From the NCBI RefSeq assembly GCF_042651485.1, contig NZ_JBHSDH010000010.1:62001-126000 (forward strand): a DNA stretch of 64,000 nucleotides, given 5' to 3'. Shown here one piece after another: positions 17,178 through 26,726 of this stretch. The DNA is from Sphingorhabdus_B arenilitoris (lineage in GTDB: Bacteria > Pseudomonadota > Alphaproteobacteria > Sphingomonadales > Sphingomonadaceae). Both the position numbers and the translations under genes were made by a program. The notes under the pieces are model-generated. The model worked only from the letters and a program-made list of their open reading frames with translations, did not search any database and was not told the origin of the DNA. Each line of letters opens with the position of its first letter. The stretch's first letter is position 1.

Positions 17178-18214
17178 TGTCATCCTTATTAAAAAAACTC
17201 GACAGCGAACATTTCATCCCATTGCGCAACAGAGTCGTCATGTCGGCGATGAGCCGCGGATTTGCAACGCCGGACCATCATGCAACCGATGATATGCGCG
17301 CCTATTATGCGCGCCGTGCCAAAGGAGGTGCGGGGCTGATATTGACCGAAGGAACGCTTATTCACAAAAGCGGTGATGGCTGGAACAACGCGCCTTATAT
17401 TGCCAGTGATGCGCATGCCGAAAGCTGGAAACCGGTGGTTGATGCTGTGCACGAAGCGGGCGGAGCCATTGCGTGTCAGCTATGGCACTGTGGACGCATT
17501 TCGCATTCGGATTATACAGGCGACGCGCCAGTTAGTTCCACCAATCAGGCCGCAGCAGGGATAAACCGTCAAAATGGCAAACCTTACGGTGAGCCGCGTG
17601 CGCTCGATGCCAGTGAAATGCCAACGATCTATGGCTATTATGCGGATGCAGCAAAACGGGCAATAGGTGCAGGCTTTGACGCTATCGAACTTCATATTGG
17701 CCACGGATATCTTGCTGACCAGTTTTTGGACTCGCGAGTCAATGACAGAACCGACGAATATGGCGGCTCTGTTGAAAATCGCTGCCGCTTTGCCCTTGAA
17801 CTTGTTGCCGAGATTCTGAAACATGTTCCGGCGAACCGTATACTTGCGCGGATATCGCCATCGCGTTTTATGGGCGGCATTTATGAATGGCCTGATCTTG
17901 ATGAAATGCTGGACTATTTCATTCCGCAATTATGGAAGCTAGGCTTGCGCGCTATTGATGTAAGCTGTGCAAATTCCGACTATTTTGAGACATCGGGTAA
18001 GATAATCCGCAAAATCCGTCCAAATTGGCCCGGTGTAATCATGGGCGGTGCATCATTAACGCAGGAACAGGCCGAGGCGGAAATAGATGCGGGATATCTT
18101 GATCTGGTAACATGGGGCCGCCTTTTCATGGCCAATCCTGACCTTGCTAATAAGATTGCAAAAGGCGAGCCATGGACCCCGTATGAAGATGCGATGAGGG
18201 AAGTTCTGGCATAG
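17177..18214 (+). CDS. NADH:flavin oxidoreductase, Old Yellow Enzyme family
   Basis: 345-residue FMN-dependent TIM barrel. Visible family elements: PLRNRVVMSAMSRGFA with the early FMN-binding strand, YYARRAKGGAGLILTEGT, ACQLWHCGRISH, the substrate-binding region AIELHIGHGYLADQFL and the signature RTDEYGGSVENRCRFALE, then VTWGRLFMANPDLANKI. OYE enzymes reduce activated C=C bonds with NAD(P)H. It is unusual inside a CDP-sugar cluster, and is coupled by a one-base overlap to the RmlD-like gene, so it is probably part of the same pathway. The substrate is unknown. Confidence 0.88.
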   Translation: MSSLLKKLDSEHFIPLRNRVVMSAMSRGFATPDHHATDDMRAYYARRAKGGAGLILTEGTLIHKSGDGWNNAPYIASDAHAESWKPVVDAVHEAGGAIACQLWHCGRISHSDYTGDAPVSSTNQAAAGINRQNGKPYGEPRALDASEMPTIYGYYADAAKRAIGAGFDAIELHIGHGYLADQFLDSRVNDRTDEYGGSVENRCRFALELVAEILKHVPANRILARISPSRFMGGIYEWPDLDEMLDYFIPQLWKLGLRAIDVSCANSDYFETSGKIIRKIRPNWPGVIMGGASLTQEQAEAEIDAGYLDLVTWGRLFMANPDLANKIAKGEPWTPYEDAMREVLA

Positions 18215-18246
18215 CCGCTTGGTAAATCTGATGCGCGCCGCCAAAA

Positions 18247-18326
18247 GACACATCGATATGTGTCGCGGTTAAATGCCGAGTGATGAATGTGGCGGGCTCT
18301 ATCTCTTTGCTTGACGGCAAGAGCCC
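18247..18326 (+). terminator. two hairpins after the rfbF-OYE operon, terminator-like
   Basis: GACACAT-cgat-ATGTGTC forms a 7-bp stem at 18247-18264. GGGCTCT (18294-18300) pairs with AGAGCCC (18320-18326), with an inner TTGC/GCAA. Neither is followed by a clear T tract, so a classical intrinsic terminator is not proven. The 245-bp gap 18215-18459 contains no gene. Confidence 0.35.
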
Positions 18327-18459
18327 ACCAATTTAGGCCGTTAAGCGACGGGCAATGCAATTGCTTCTAGAGAAAACTCCGATTATTCCATACTTGGATA
18401 ATGCAGTTATTTTGGGCACTATTTGCAGGTTCAGTAAATAAACCGAGTAAATTAAAACA

Positions 18460-20382
18460 ATGATATACTGGCAAAATTTAAAGCAAAACACATTGGTGCT
18501 CGCAAAGCTGACCTCGTTGGTTATTTTTCTGACTGCTTTGTGCCTTACTAATATAGCATATGCCCAATCTTCGGATGAACAGGACGAACAGTCACAATCG
18601 CAGCAAAGCGACGAGAGATCAGATAGCCAGCCTCCAGCATCATCAGGGTTTGAACCACAAACGATAGAAGGTCGTAATTCGCCTACCTCTGTCAGACAAT
18701 CCGTACCCGAAGATGTTCGCAATGAAATCAGTAGCCGTGCAATTGCGAACAGTCGCCCGGCTGTTGTCAGCGAATATGAACGCTATGTTTCCTCTCTTGC
18801 CGGAGAGGAACTGCGCCGGTTTGGCTCAAATCTCATTGTGCCCGATGGCCGGGATTTCACAACGCCGCCTAATACGACCGTTCCGCTTGATTACCGCATC
18901 AACAGCGGCGATACCATAATTCTCGGCCTCACCGGATCAATAAAAGCGAATGATGTTAAGCTTTTAGTTGATTCAGAAGGCATGGTATTTGTGCCGAACA
19001 TCGGCAGTATTCGTGTTGGCGGGGTGCGATATGGTGATTTGCGATCTGTAATTGCACGCCAAGTGGCGCGTTTCTATCGCGGGTTTGATATCAGTGTGTC
19101 GATGGGCGAATTGCGCGGTTTGACGATATATGTGACCGGCTTTGCCCGTTCGCCTGGTGCTTATACGATTAGCAGCCTTTCGACTTTGGTAAATGCTGTG
19201 TTGGCGGCGGGCGGGCCATCTGCTGGCGGCAGCTTTCGTTCAATCCAACTCCGCCGCAATGGGGCGACTATTTCCGACTTTGACCTGTATGATCTTTTGC
19301 TAAAAGGTGACAAAAGCGGGGATATGCTGTTGCAAAATGGCGATGTGATTTACGTGTCCCCTGTTGGCGATCAAATTGCCATCACCGGCAGCGTGAACAA
19401 CAGCGCGATTTTTGAATATGCGCCAGGTGAAACGATACAGGATATTTTGTTTTATGCGGGCGGTGTGAGCACAGTTGCCGACGATACCAGGCTCTTCATT
19501 TACAACCCGCTGCAAAACAATACTGGCGGATGGCAGGAAGTGCCGCCGCAAGAGGTCGCATCAAGGCCAGCTGGACGCAGCGAAATTTTAAGAGTTCTTT
19601 CCGGTGTCGGCTATGTTCGTCCCGTGCGCACCCAGCCTGTGCTTGTTACAATTAATGGTGAGGTGGCACGACCGGGCCAATATTATCTGCAGCCCGGTGC
19701 CAGTATTGGAGATCTCGTGCGTGAAGCTGGCGGGCTGACCGACGAAGCATATCTCTATGCATCCGTTTTTTCGCGGCAAAGTGTAAAGGTGCAACAACAG
19801 GAGAGCTATGATCGCGCTTTGCAAGACATGCGGATCTTGCTGACATCCTATCCTCTCGTCAATGACCGCCAGAGAAATATTTCACGCGGCGATCAACTCG
19901 CTTTGATTGAATCGCTGGTTGCGCAGTTGGAAGCGCGCACACCGGATGGGCGGGTCGTATTCAATATTGAACCCGGCTCTGGCACTCTTCCCTATGAACT
20001 GGCGCTGCAAGATAATGATAGCCTGCTTATACCTGTAAAACCCGCTATAATCGGCATATTCGGCGCTGTTACAAGTCCTGCTACCGTGGAATATAAGAGC
20101 GGTCGGACTGTTGGCGATTATCTCAAGCTGGCGGGGGGCGTTCAGGAGCTTGGCGACAAATCAGGAATATTTGTGGTCCGCGCCAATGGTTCCATTGAAT
20201 CTGGCACCGGCGGGCTGTTTGGCAAAAGTGTGCTTAAAGAACCAGCTTATCCAGGTGACTTGATCTTTGTTCCGGTGGACGCAAATCGAGGTGAGTTTTG
20301 GGCTAAAATCCGCGATATCAGCCAGATATTATTTAGTGCAACTCTGTCAGCTGCCGTCATTGACGGCCTGTCCTCAAATTGA
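18460..20382 (+). CDS. outer-membrane polysaccharide export protein with SLBB repeats (OPX/Wza-type)
   Basis: 640 residues. Signal peptide of about 36 residues ending NIAYA-QS, then a Ser/Gln/Asp-rich linker (37-70). The polysaccharide export domain begins around 145 (LDYRINSGDTIILGLTGSIK), followed by several SLBB-type domains seen as repeats of the pattern V.GEV.RPG.Y...G.S..DLV..AGGL (for example ITGSVNNSAIFEYAPGETIQ, VTINGEVARPGQYYLQPGAS, IFGAVTSPATVEYKSGRTVG). No lipobox is seen, so it probably differs from classical lipidated Wza. A hydrophobic segment near the end (ISQILFSATLSAAVI) may insert in the membrane. Forms the export channel, working with the following PCP protein. Confidence 0.9.
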   Translation: MIYWQNLKQNTLVLAKLTSLVIFLTALCLTNIAYAQSSDEQDEQSQSQQSDERSDSQPPASSGFEPQTIEGRNSPTSVRQSVPEDVRNEISSRAIANSRPAVVSEYERYVSSLAGEELRRFGSNLIVPDGRDFTTPPNTTVPLDYRINSGDTIILGLTGSIKANDVKLLVDSEGMVFVPNIGSIRVGGVRYGDLRSVIARQVARFYRGFDISVSMGELRGLTIYVTGFARSPGAYTISSLSTLVNAVLAAGGPSAGGSFRSIQLRRNGATISDFDLYDLLLKGDKSGDMLLQNGDVIYVSPVGDQIAITGSVNNSAIFEYAPGETIQDILFYAGGVSTVADDTRLFIYNPLQNNTGGWQEVPPQEVASRPAGRSEILRVLSGVGYVRPVRTQPVLVTINGEVARPGQYYLQPGASIGDLVREAGGLTDEAYLYASVFSRQSVKVQQQESYDRALQDMRILLTSYPLVNDRQRNISRGDQLALIESLVAQLEARTPDGRVVFNIEPGSGTLPYELALQDNDSLLIPVKPAIIGIFGAVTSPATVEYKSGRTVGDYLKLAGGVQELGDKSGIFVVRANGSIESGTGGLFGKSVLKEPAYPGDLIFVPVDANRGEFWAKIRDISQILFSATLSAAVIDGLSSN

Positions 20383-20393
20383 CGGAGCGCGAT

Positions 20394-21512
20394 GTGAAAC
20401 GCAAACTGCCTGAATTCGTGACGCGGCCCAGAAACCGTTGGATTGTGTATACTATCGCCGCGATAACACTGGCCATATTATGCGTATTTCCACAACCTTA
20501 TTTAGCTCGCGCAAAAATTCTTCCGCAAGATAATAGCAGTACAGGTATTAATGCTGTTCTCAATTCTCTTGCAGGGCAAGACGGTGTTTTCGCAACTTTT
20601 TTGAGCAACAGGCAGGCCATTGATCTCTATCTTGCAATTGCGCGCAGCAGTGAAATTCAAGACAGTGTCATCAAACAACTTAAACTGGTTGGGCCTGGTC
20701 AGCCCTATTCCAACGCATATGATGCAAAGCAGGACCTACAAGACAAAGTCACAATCAATTCGCTGACCGGCGGTCTAATTCAGATTGAAGTTCTGTCGCA
20801 CGATCGTAATGAAACAGAAAAACTGGCCCAAATATATGCTAGCGCAATTAGCGACCGTATTCGCAGTCTTGGGCGCGAGCAGCTTTCTATAAAGCAAAAT
20901 ATTGTCAGGGAACGCTTTGGTGAGGCCACAAAACGTATCAGTGATGCTGAAACAGCTTTGGAAAATTTTCGGCAACGAAACAAGCTATCATCAAACCCTG
21001 ATGCCGAACTAGGTGCAGCTCTCTCTGCACGCGCCGGCGTAGAAGCGCAGATTAAAGCAACGCAGGTCAAGATACAAACGCTGCAACAGTTCGCTGGACC
21101 AGAAAATATTGATCTTATTTCTGCACAGGAAGAATTGAAGGCATTGCAACAACAGCTGGCCGGCCTAGGCAAGCCATCAGTGTCGGCCGGCATACCAAAT
21201 GCAGTTGCTCTTACACGCACATCGAACGAATATCTTGCGCTGTTCCGGGACTATAAATATGCGCAAGCTCTGTACGACATTTATTCGCGGTTTGCAGAGC
21301 AGATAGAAGTGGAAGAATTATCCTCAACCACTGTCGCCAACGTGCAGGTCGTTGAAAAAGCACATCTACAGCCGGGGAGGCAATATAATTTGCCGGCTAT
21401 AGTCCTACTACTCACACTTTTTCTATTTGTCTTTTTTGTAGAAATATACGGCCCGGCGACAGGGTTGTGGCGCAATACAAAAAAGCATGAACCACACGAT
21501 ACTCATGCCTGA
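20394..21512 (+). CDS. Wzz/GumC-type polysaccharide co-polymerase without kinase domain
   Basis: About 372 residues. One membrane helix near the N-terminus (WIVYTIAAITLAILCVF), a long periplasmic region rich in heptad-like helices (about 170-275, including TQVKIQTLQQF and AQEELKALQQQLAG) and a second helix (NLPAIVLLLTLFLFVFFVEIY) near the C-terminus. This two-helix hairpin topology is typical of chain-length regulators that bridge inner membrane and export channel. No Walker motif follows. TTG 20379 overlaps the previous stop, but GTG 20394 has a GGAG 7 bp upstream and is the likelier start. Confidence 0.85.
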   Translation: MKRKLPEFVTRPRNRWIVYTIAAITLAILCVFPQPYLARAKILPQDNSSTGINAVLNSLAGQDGVFATFLSNRQAIDLYLAIARSSEIQDSVIKQLKLVGPGQPYSNAYDAKQDLQDKVTINSLTGGLIQIEVLSHDRNETEKLAQIYASAISDRIRSLGREQLSIKQNIVRERFGEATKRISDAETALENFRQRNKLSSNPDAELGAALSARAGVEAQIKATQVKIQTLQQFAGPENIDLISAQEELKALQQQLAGLGKPSVSAGIPNAVALTRTSNEYLALFRDYKYAQALYDIYSRFAEQIEVEELSSTTVANVQVVEKAHLQPGRQYNLPAIVLLLTLFLFVFFVEIYGPATGLWRNTKKHEPHDTHA

Positions 21513-22506
21513 TATAGTCCAGGATACCATTCAATCACCGGAGCTTGAAGTGCGTCCTGTTCTGTCGTTCGTAATACCCTGTTACAATGAGGAAGATAAT
21601 GTTGCTGCCATCTGCGCAGCTGTAACTGCAGAGGCCGAGCGTCACGTTGCTTCTCATGAAATTATTTTGATTGATAACGGGTCAACTGATGCCACACGAC
21701 AAATAATACGTCAGTTGTGTGAAGAAGATAGGCGTATAAAGGCTATCTTTAATAGCCGAAACTTCGGGCAAATGCGCTCTCCTACTCATGCCATTTTCCA
21801 AACTACCGGGCAGGCTGTCATTGGCCTATGTGCGGATTTTCAGGATCCGCCCAACATGATCGGCCAATTTGTGCAGCATTGGAAAGAGGGAAAGCGGATT
21901 GTTCTGGCACAGCGCAGAAGTGAAAAAACCTCTTTCATCATGCGCATTGTCCGGGACAGTTGCTACAATCTTTTGGCAAAATATGCGGACTATCCCGCTA
22001 TTCCTAATGTCACCGGTTTTGGTCTGTATGACCGTAAAGTAGTAGATGCCGTTGCCGCTTGGAATGAGCCGGAGCCGTTTTTTCGCGGCATGATTATTGA
22101 GACTGGCTACAGCGTTCAACTCATACCATATGATCGGCCTGACCGGATAGCTGGCAAGACCAAAAACAACTTCAGAACATTACTGGATTTCGCGCTTGCC
22201 AGTATGGCGAGCTCCACTAGAAATCTGCTACGACTGCCGTTGTTATGGGCGCCATTTTTTGGCCTAATTGGGGCAATATTGATGGTGTGTTCTGGTTTGT
22301 CGTTATTTTGGAATGGCCCGGCAATATTAATTGCTATTGTCGCTTTGCAATTTGGCTTTTTCTCAGTTTTGCTCGGTTTTTTAGGGCTGCTGGGCATTCA
22401 GATACGAACTATATCCGATCGTAGCCGGCAGACACCACTCGTAATTGAAGAAGAACGCCTGAATTTTACAGAAAAAAACATGCTGCGGACTGAGCATGGA
22501 GCATGA
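21487..22506 (+). CDS. GtrB-like family 2 glycosyltransferase
   Basis: 339 residues. A GT-A domain from about residue 27: SFVIPCYNEEDNV, IILIDNGSTDAT, NSRNFGQMRSPTHAIFQTTG and the metal-binding CADFQDPPNM. Then MRIVRDSCYNLLAKYADYPAIP, and two C-terminal membrane helices (LPLLWAPFFGLIGAILMV, ILIAIVALQFGFFSVLLGFL). This is the layout of enzymes that load a sugar on polyprenyl phosphate on the cytoplasmic face. A GtrA-type partner is encoded downstream. Overlaps the PCP gene by 26 bp, or starts at ATG 21505. Confidence 0.88.
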   Translation: MNHTILMPDIVQDTIQSPELEVRPVLSFVIPCYNEEDNVAAICAAVTAEAERHVASHEIILIDNGSTDATRQIIRQLCEEDRRIKAIFNSRNFGQMRSPTHAIFQTTGQAVIGLCADFQDPPNMIGQFVQHWKEGKRIVLAQRRSEKTSFIMRIVRDSCYNLLAKYADYPAIPNVTGFGLYDRKVVDAVAAWNEPEPFFRGMIIETGYSVQLIPYDRPDRIAGKTKNNFRTLLDFALASMASSTRNLLRLPLLWAPFFGLIGAILMVCSGLSLFWNGPAILIAIVALQFGFFSVLLGFLGLLGIQIRTISDRSRQTPLVIEEERLNFTEKNMLRTEHGA

Positions 22507-23869
22507 GACGTTTAAAAATCAGAAATTTTTGAACCTGATCAGAGCGGTTCCGGAATTTCTATTATGTATTGCCGTTTTAACAAGCCTTGGTTGGATAGCT
22601 TATCGTTTTTACAATGATGGCTATCTCCCGCAGCCGTTTCTGTTCATCCCGAATGATACTCTGATGGATTGGTTCAACCCCGGCTTCTGGAGCAAAAGGT
22701 CGGGAATCTATGACGTTTGGAAAAGCGTATACCCACCTTTATCATTTGCACTACTTGATATTTTTACCTTGGATAAATGTTACGCAAGCGGCTCGCCGCC
22801 AGCGCGCGATTGCGATTGGTACGCCCATATTATAATTATGCTATCCTATGTTTCGTGCGTTGTTTTGGCGTGGATGGCGTTTCACAAAAATGATCCCAAA
22901 ACTTCACTTTTTAGAGGTTTGGCATTTGGTTTGGGATTTCCGCTGTTATTTACATTGGAGCGCGGTAATCTACTTTTACTGGCTTTGCCGATTTTTATTC
23001 TGGCGCATGGGCCACTTACGATCCCCGCATTTATGCGACATATTTGCATAGGCGCAACGGTAAATATAAAGCCATACCTGATTGTTCCTGTGTTGGCGGC
23101 GGGCCTGAAAAGACAATGGCGGTTTGCAGAGATAGCGGCAATTTCAACTGTCATTATTTACCTTTTATCACTTGCCTATGTGGGTGAGGGCACTCCCGCG
23201 CAAATTGCTAAAAACACTAGTGATTTTTTACAATTTGCTGCATCAGAGGCATTCGGGCAAATGTATTATGCAACAAGTTACTCGCCGTTTCTTGGAATAG
23301 ATGCTTCCGGATTCCCAATAAGACAATTTATAGGCTCACGAACTTTGGACGCTATCGCATATTGGATTCCCATAGCGATCACATCGAGCATTATTGTATC
23401 ATCTCTGGCACTCGCATCATGCTGGTTGCAACCAAATGCAGTGCCTAAGTTTAGGATAGCAACTATTCTAATTCTTGTTTATTTGATCTATCAATCTCCT
23501 GGTGGATATGCCTTCATATTCCCAACATTCCTTGTTTTCCTTGAAAAATGGGATCGTCCTGGGCCGATTATAGCTATTATATCATGCTACATATTGATGC
23601 TCTCTTTCGATTACATTCTAGCTCCTGTTGGCAGTTTCTACGAAATATCTTGGCTGTCAGGATATGGTGTTAGAAACAGTTTTGGCGTAAGCGTTGGGCA
23701 ATTTCTTCGCCCTGGTCTTGCCATTATAATCTTATGGGCATTGTGCTTCGACACAATTACGCAGGTCATACGGGCGCATAAGCGCTATATGCCCAATCTG
23801 GGTTTGGCAGCACAGACGACCCCTGCTCTCGGCTATATCCCTCAAACAGAGAAAAACAGCAATATATGA
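22496..23869 (+). CDS. polytopic membrane protein, probable GT-C-type glycosyltransferase (DUF2029/GT87-like)
   Basis: 457 residues with about ten hydrophobic segments. After the first helix a periplasmic loop contains NDTLMDWFNPGFWSKR and VYPPLSFALLDIF. Short motifs such as GFPLLFTLERGNLLLLALP and NIKPYLIVPVLAAGLKRQWR resemble GT87 mannosyltransferase-like proteins, which use polyprenyl-phosphate sugars outside the membrane. A polymerase role (Wzy-like) is also possible. Codon usage is markedly AT-rich compared with the core genes, in line with transfer. Overlaps the GtrB-like gene by 11 bp. Confidence 0.65.
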   Translation: MEHETFKNQKFLNLIRAVPEFLLCIAVLTSLGWIAYRFYNDGYLPQPFLFIPNDTLMDWFNPGFWSKRSGIYDVWKSVYPPLSFALLDIFTLDKCYASGSPPARDCDWYAHIIIMLSYVSCVVLAWMAFHKNDPKTSLFRGLAFGLGFPLLFTLERGNLLLLALPIFILAHGPLTIPAFMRHICIGATVNIKPYLIVPVLAAGLKRQWRFAEIAAISTVIIYLLSLAYVGEGTPAQIAKNTSDFLQFAASEAFGQMYYATSYSPFLGIDASGFPIRQFIGSRTLDAIAYWIPIAITSSIIVSSLALASCWLQPNAVPKFRIATILILVYLIYQSPGGYAFIFPTFLVFLEKWDRPGPIIAIISCYILMLSFDYILAPVGSFYEISWLSGYGVRNSFGVSVGQFLRPGLAIIILWALCFDTITQVIRAHKRYMPNLGLAAQTTPALGYIPQTEKNSNI

Positions 23870-24906
23870 CAAAATGGTCTCTGCAGCATGATGTGGAAAA
23901 AGCGTCCCTGTCCCTTGATGACAATTGGTCAAGGCTAAGGGGCAAGCGCATATTTATGACTGGCGGAACCGGCTATATTGGCCGGTGGATGCTGGAAGTT
24001 TTGCGCGACGCTGATGCGCGATTAAACCTTGGCACGCAATTGGTGGTGCTCACCAGAGACCCTGAAAGCTTTGCTGATAAAGCTCCACATCTCGCGCATT
24101 ATAAAGGGTTTTCCTTTGTCAAAGGCAATGTGCGCGGTGAAGGCTGGCCAGACGGGCAATTTGATTATGTTATCCATGCCGCCACAGATGCCAGTGCCGA
24201 TCTAAACGAAAATAATCCTTTGCTGATGATGGATACAATTATCGAAGGAACCCGCAAAGCACTTGATTTCACAAAAGCGCAGGAAAAGGCGCGGTTTGTG
24301 TTTTTAAGCTCTGGCGCGGTTTACGGGGCGCAGCCATGGGATGTTACGCACGTTGATGAACAGTATAATGGAGGACCGGACTGCCAAAATCCTCGGTCGG
24401 CTTATGGCGAGGGAAAGCGCGCGGCAGAAATGCTGTGCGCGATATACGCCAAACAGTTCGGGCTGGATGTTGTAACTGCGCGGATATTTGCGGCGCTGGG
24501 GCCAATGCTGTCGCTCGATATCCATTTTGCGGCCGGCAATTTTATCCGTGATGTTCTTAACGGAGAGAGGATAATTGTGCAGGGGGCGGGTGATGCCGTG
24601 CGGTCATTGCTGTATATTGCTGATCTGACTTGCTGGTTGTGGAAAATGTTGATAGCGGCACAGCCTGGCTCGGTTTACAATATGGGCAGCGAGGATGCTA
24701 TTACAATTGCCGATTTGGCGCGCAGGATATCGTCTGTGCTAAATGGTCAGGAAATTGAAATATTGGGTAAACCGGATCCCGGTTGGAATCCGGGACGCTA
24801 TGTACCATCGACACAGCTGGCCCGCAAAGAGCTTGGCCTGCATGAAACCGTTGGCTTGGACGATATGATCCGACGCACTGCAATATGGAATGGCTGGAAA
24901 GCATGA
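23866..24906 (+). CDS. NAD-dependent epimerase/dehydratase, CDP-sugar type
   Basis: 346 residues, extended SDR. Rossmann motif IFMTGGTGYIGRWMLEVL (29-46), VIHAATDASADLNENNP, FLSSGAVYG, YGEGKRAAEMLC with the Tyr/Lys pair, ARIFAALGP and a C-terminal domain containing NMGSEDAITIADLARR. Related proteins in RfbFGH clusters reduce or epimerise the 4-keto group (the abequose, paratose and tyvelose enzymes). Here it may act before or after the TPP enzyme encoded next. It overlaps both neighbours by 4 bp, so it is tightly coupled to the TPP enzyme gene. Confidence 0.8.
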   Translation: MTKWSLQHDVEKASLSLDDNWSRLRGKRIFMTGGTGYIGRWMLEVLRDADARLNLGTQLVVLTRDPESFADKAPHLAHYKGFSFVKGNVRGEGWPDGQFDYVIHAATDASADLNENNPLLMMDTIIEGTRKALDFTKAQEKARFVFLSSGAVYGAQPWDVTHVDEQYNGGPDCQNPRSAYGEGKRAAEMLCAIYAKQFGLDVVTARIFAALGPMLSLDIHFAAGNFIRDVLNGERIIVQGAGDAVRSLLYIADLTCWLWKMLIAAQPGSVYNMGSEDAITIADLARRISSVLNGQEIEILGKPDPGWNPGRYVPSTQLARKELGLHETVGLDDMIRRTAIWNGWKA

Positions 24907-26726
24907 CGAAAATAAAAGTATCGGACTGGATCGCACAAAAGTTAAGCGACAATGGCGTCGAGGACGTATTCATGATTACGGGCGGCGGAGCCATGCATTT
25001 GAACCATTCGCTTGGCACACATCCGAAAATGAAATGCCTGTTTGCCCATCATGAACAAGCTTTGGCGATGGCAGCAGAAGCTTACTACCGGCTCAGCAAC
25101 CGATTGCCGGTTGTCAACGTAACATCCGGGCCGGGCGGAACGAACACGATCACGGGCGTCTATGGCGCATACACCGATTCGATCGGTATGTTGATAATTT
25201 CCGGACAGGTGAAAACAGAAACCACGGTGCGTGCCAGCGGATTGCCACTCCGTCAGCTTGGCGATCAGGAGCTGGATATTGAAGAACTGGTTCGGCCTAT
25301 CACCAAATATGTCACCATGGTGACTGATCCATTGTCGATCAAATATCATTTGGAAAAAGCTTTATATCTCGCCAAAACGGGTCGTCCCGGACCATGTTGG
25401 TTGGATATTCCGCTCGACGTGCAGGCCGCACAGATCGAAACAGATGAATTGCAGCCGGGCTTTGATCCAGCGGAGCTTGATGAACCGTGGAAAAAAACAG
25501 ACCTTGATAAAACCGCCAAAGACATATTGGAGCGTATAGCAAAAGCGGAAAGACCGGTGCTTTTTGCAGGCGGCGGCGTTCGGTTGAGCGGTGCCCATGC
25601 CGAGTTTATAGAGCTTGCGGAAAAACTCGGCATACCGGTTGTTACTGGATGGAACGCGCATGATGTAATGTGGTCGGATCACTCGTTATATTGCGGCAGG
25701 CCGGGAAGTGTGGGCGACCGAGGCGGCAATATGGTCACGCAGTCGGCCGATTTGTTGCTGGTATTGGGGAGCCGACTGAATATCCGGCAGGTCAGCTATA
25801 GCTGGCAGAGCTTTGCCCGGGAAGCATATAAGATTTGGGTAGATATTGATCCATTAGAGCTAAAAAAACCAACTGTAACCCCGGATATGCCGGTTGTCGC
25901 GGACTTATCCGACCTCATTCCAGCGCTTTTGCAAAGCGAATATGCGGGGCCGAGCGAAAAACATCGGGAGTGGACGGAATGGGCGCGTGAGCGTGGCAAA
26001 CGTTTTCCGGTACTGCTGCCCGAATATAGCGAACAGAAATCGGACACAATGCATCCATATGTTGCGATGGATGCGCTGTTCAAGAACCTGAACGGTGATG
26101 ATGTCGTCGTTACGGGCAATGGTTCGGCTTGTGTTGTCAGCTTTCAGGCCGCTTACATAGCCAAGGGCCTACGTTTGTGGACCAACAGCGGATGCGCAAC
26201 CATGGGTTATGACCTGCCCGCTGCTGTCGGCGCCAGTGCCGCAATGGGTCATAACAAGCGCGTTATCTGTATTGCCGGCGATGGAAGTATTATGATGAAT
26301 ATACAGGAGCTACAAACAATTGCCGGCATGAAAATGCCAATCAAGATTTTCCTGATTAACAATAGCGGCTATTTGTCCATTTTTCAGGTTCAACGAAATT
26401 ACTTCAACGGCGTTGAAGTGGGTGGCGGACCTAAGAGCAATGTTAGCTTTCCCGATTTCCGCAAAGTTGCGACCGCATTCGATCTCGAATATATGTCTGT
26501 CACCGACCATGATAAGCTGGATGAGACAATTGCTGCTGCTCTTGCGACAGATGGCCCCGTTATTTGCGAAATGGCCATTGATGATACAATCGGATTCGCG
26601 CCGAAGCTCAGTTCTAAACAATTGCCAGATGGCCGGATGACATCGCCGCCATTGGAGGATTTGTCGCCATTTCTGCCGCGTGAGATATTGCGGGAAAATA
26701 TGCGCATCGACCTTATCGAAGAATGA
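24903..26726 (+). CDS. thiamine pyrophosphate-dependent enzyme, YerE/acetolactate synthase-like
   Basis: 607 residues with three acetohydroxyacid-synthase-type domains. The N-terminal Pyr domain holds FMITGGGAMHLNHSL and HHEQALAMAAEAYYR with the catalytic Glu near 51. The middle domain has LFAGGGVRLSGA and a GSRLNIRQVSYSW stretch. The C-terminal PP domain has the TPP motif GDGSIMMNIQEL...INN. Acetolactate synthase itself is usually accompanied by a small regulatory subunit, absent here. Next to CDP-3,6-dideoxyhexose genes, the best match in role is YerE of Yersinia pseudotuberculosis, a TPP flavoprotein that transfers an acetyl unit from pyruvate to C4 of a CDP-4-ketosugar. The start ATG 24903 overlaps the epimerase stop (ATGA). 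Confidence 0.85.
   Translation: MTKIKVSDWIAQKLSDNGVEDVFMITGGGAMHLNHSLGTHPKMKCLFAHHEQALAMAAEAYYRLSNRLPVVNVTSGPGGTNTITGVYGAYTDSIGMLIISGQVKTETTVRASGLPLRQLGDQELDIEELVRPITKYVTMVTDPLSIKYHLEKALYLAKTGRPGPCWLDIPLDVQAAQIETDELQPGFDPAELDEPWKKTDLDKTAKDILERIAKAERPVLFAGGGVRLSGAHAEFIELAEKLGIPVVTGWNAHDVMWSDHSLYCGRPGSVGDRGGNMVTQSADLLLVLGSRLNIRQVSYSWQSFAREAYKIWVDIDPLELKKPTVTPDMPVVADLSDLIPALLQSEYAGPSEKHREWTEWARERGKRFPVLLPEYSEQKSDTMHPYVAMDALFKNLNGDDVVVTGNGSACVVSFQAAYIAKGLRLWTNSGCATMGYDLPAAVGASAAMGHNKRVICIAGDGSIMMNIQELQTIAGMKMPIKIFLINNSGYLSIFQVQRNYFNGVEVGGGPKSNVSFPDFRKVATAFDLEYMSVTDHDKLDETIAAALATDGPVICEMAIDDTIGFAPKLSSKQLPDGRMTSPPLEDLSPFLPREILRENMRIDLIEE

Noticed and set aside
24903..26726. TPP enzyme as the biosynthetic acetolactate synthase IlvB
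   Set aside because: No small subunit gene follows and the gene is locked by overlaps between a sugar epimerase and a GtrA gene.
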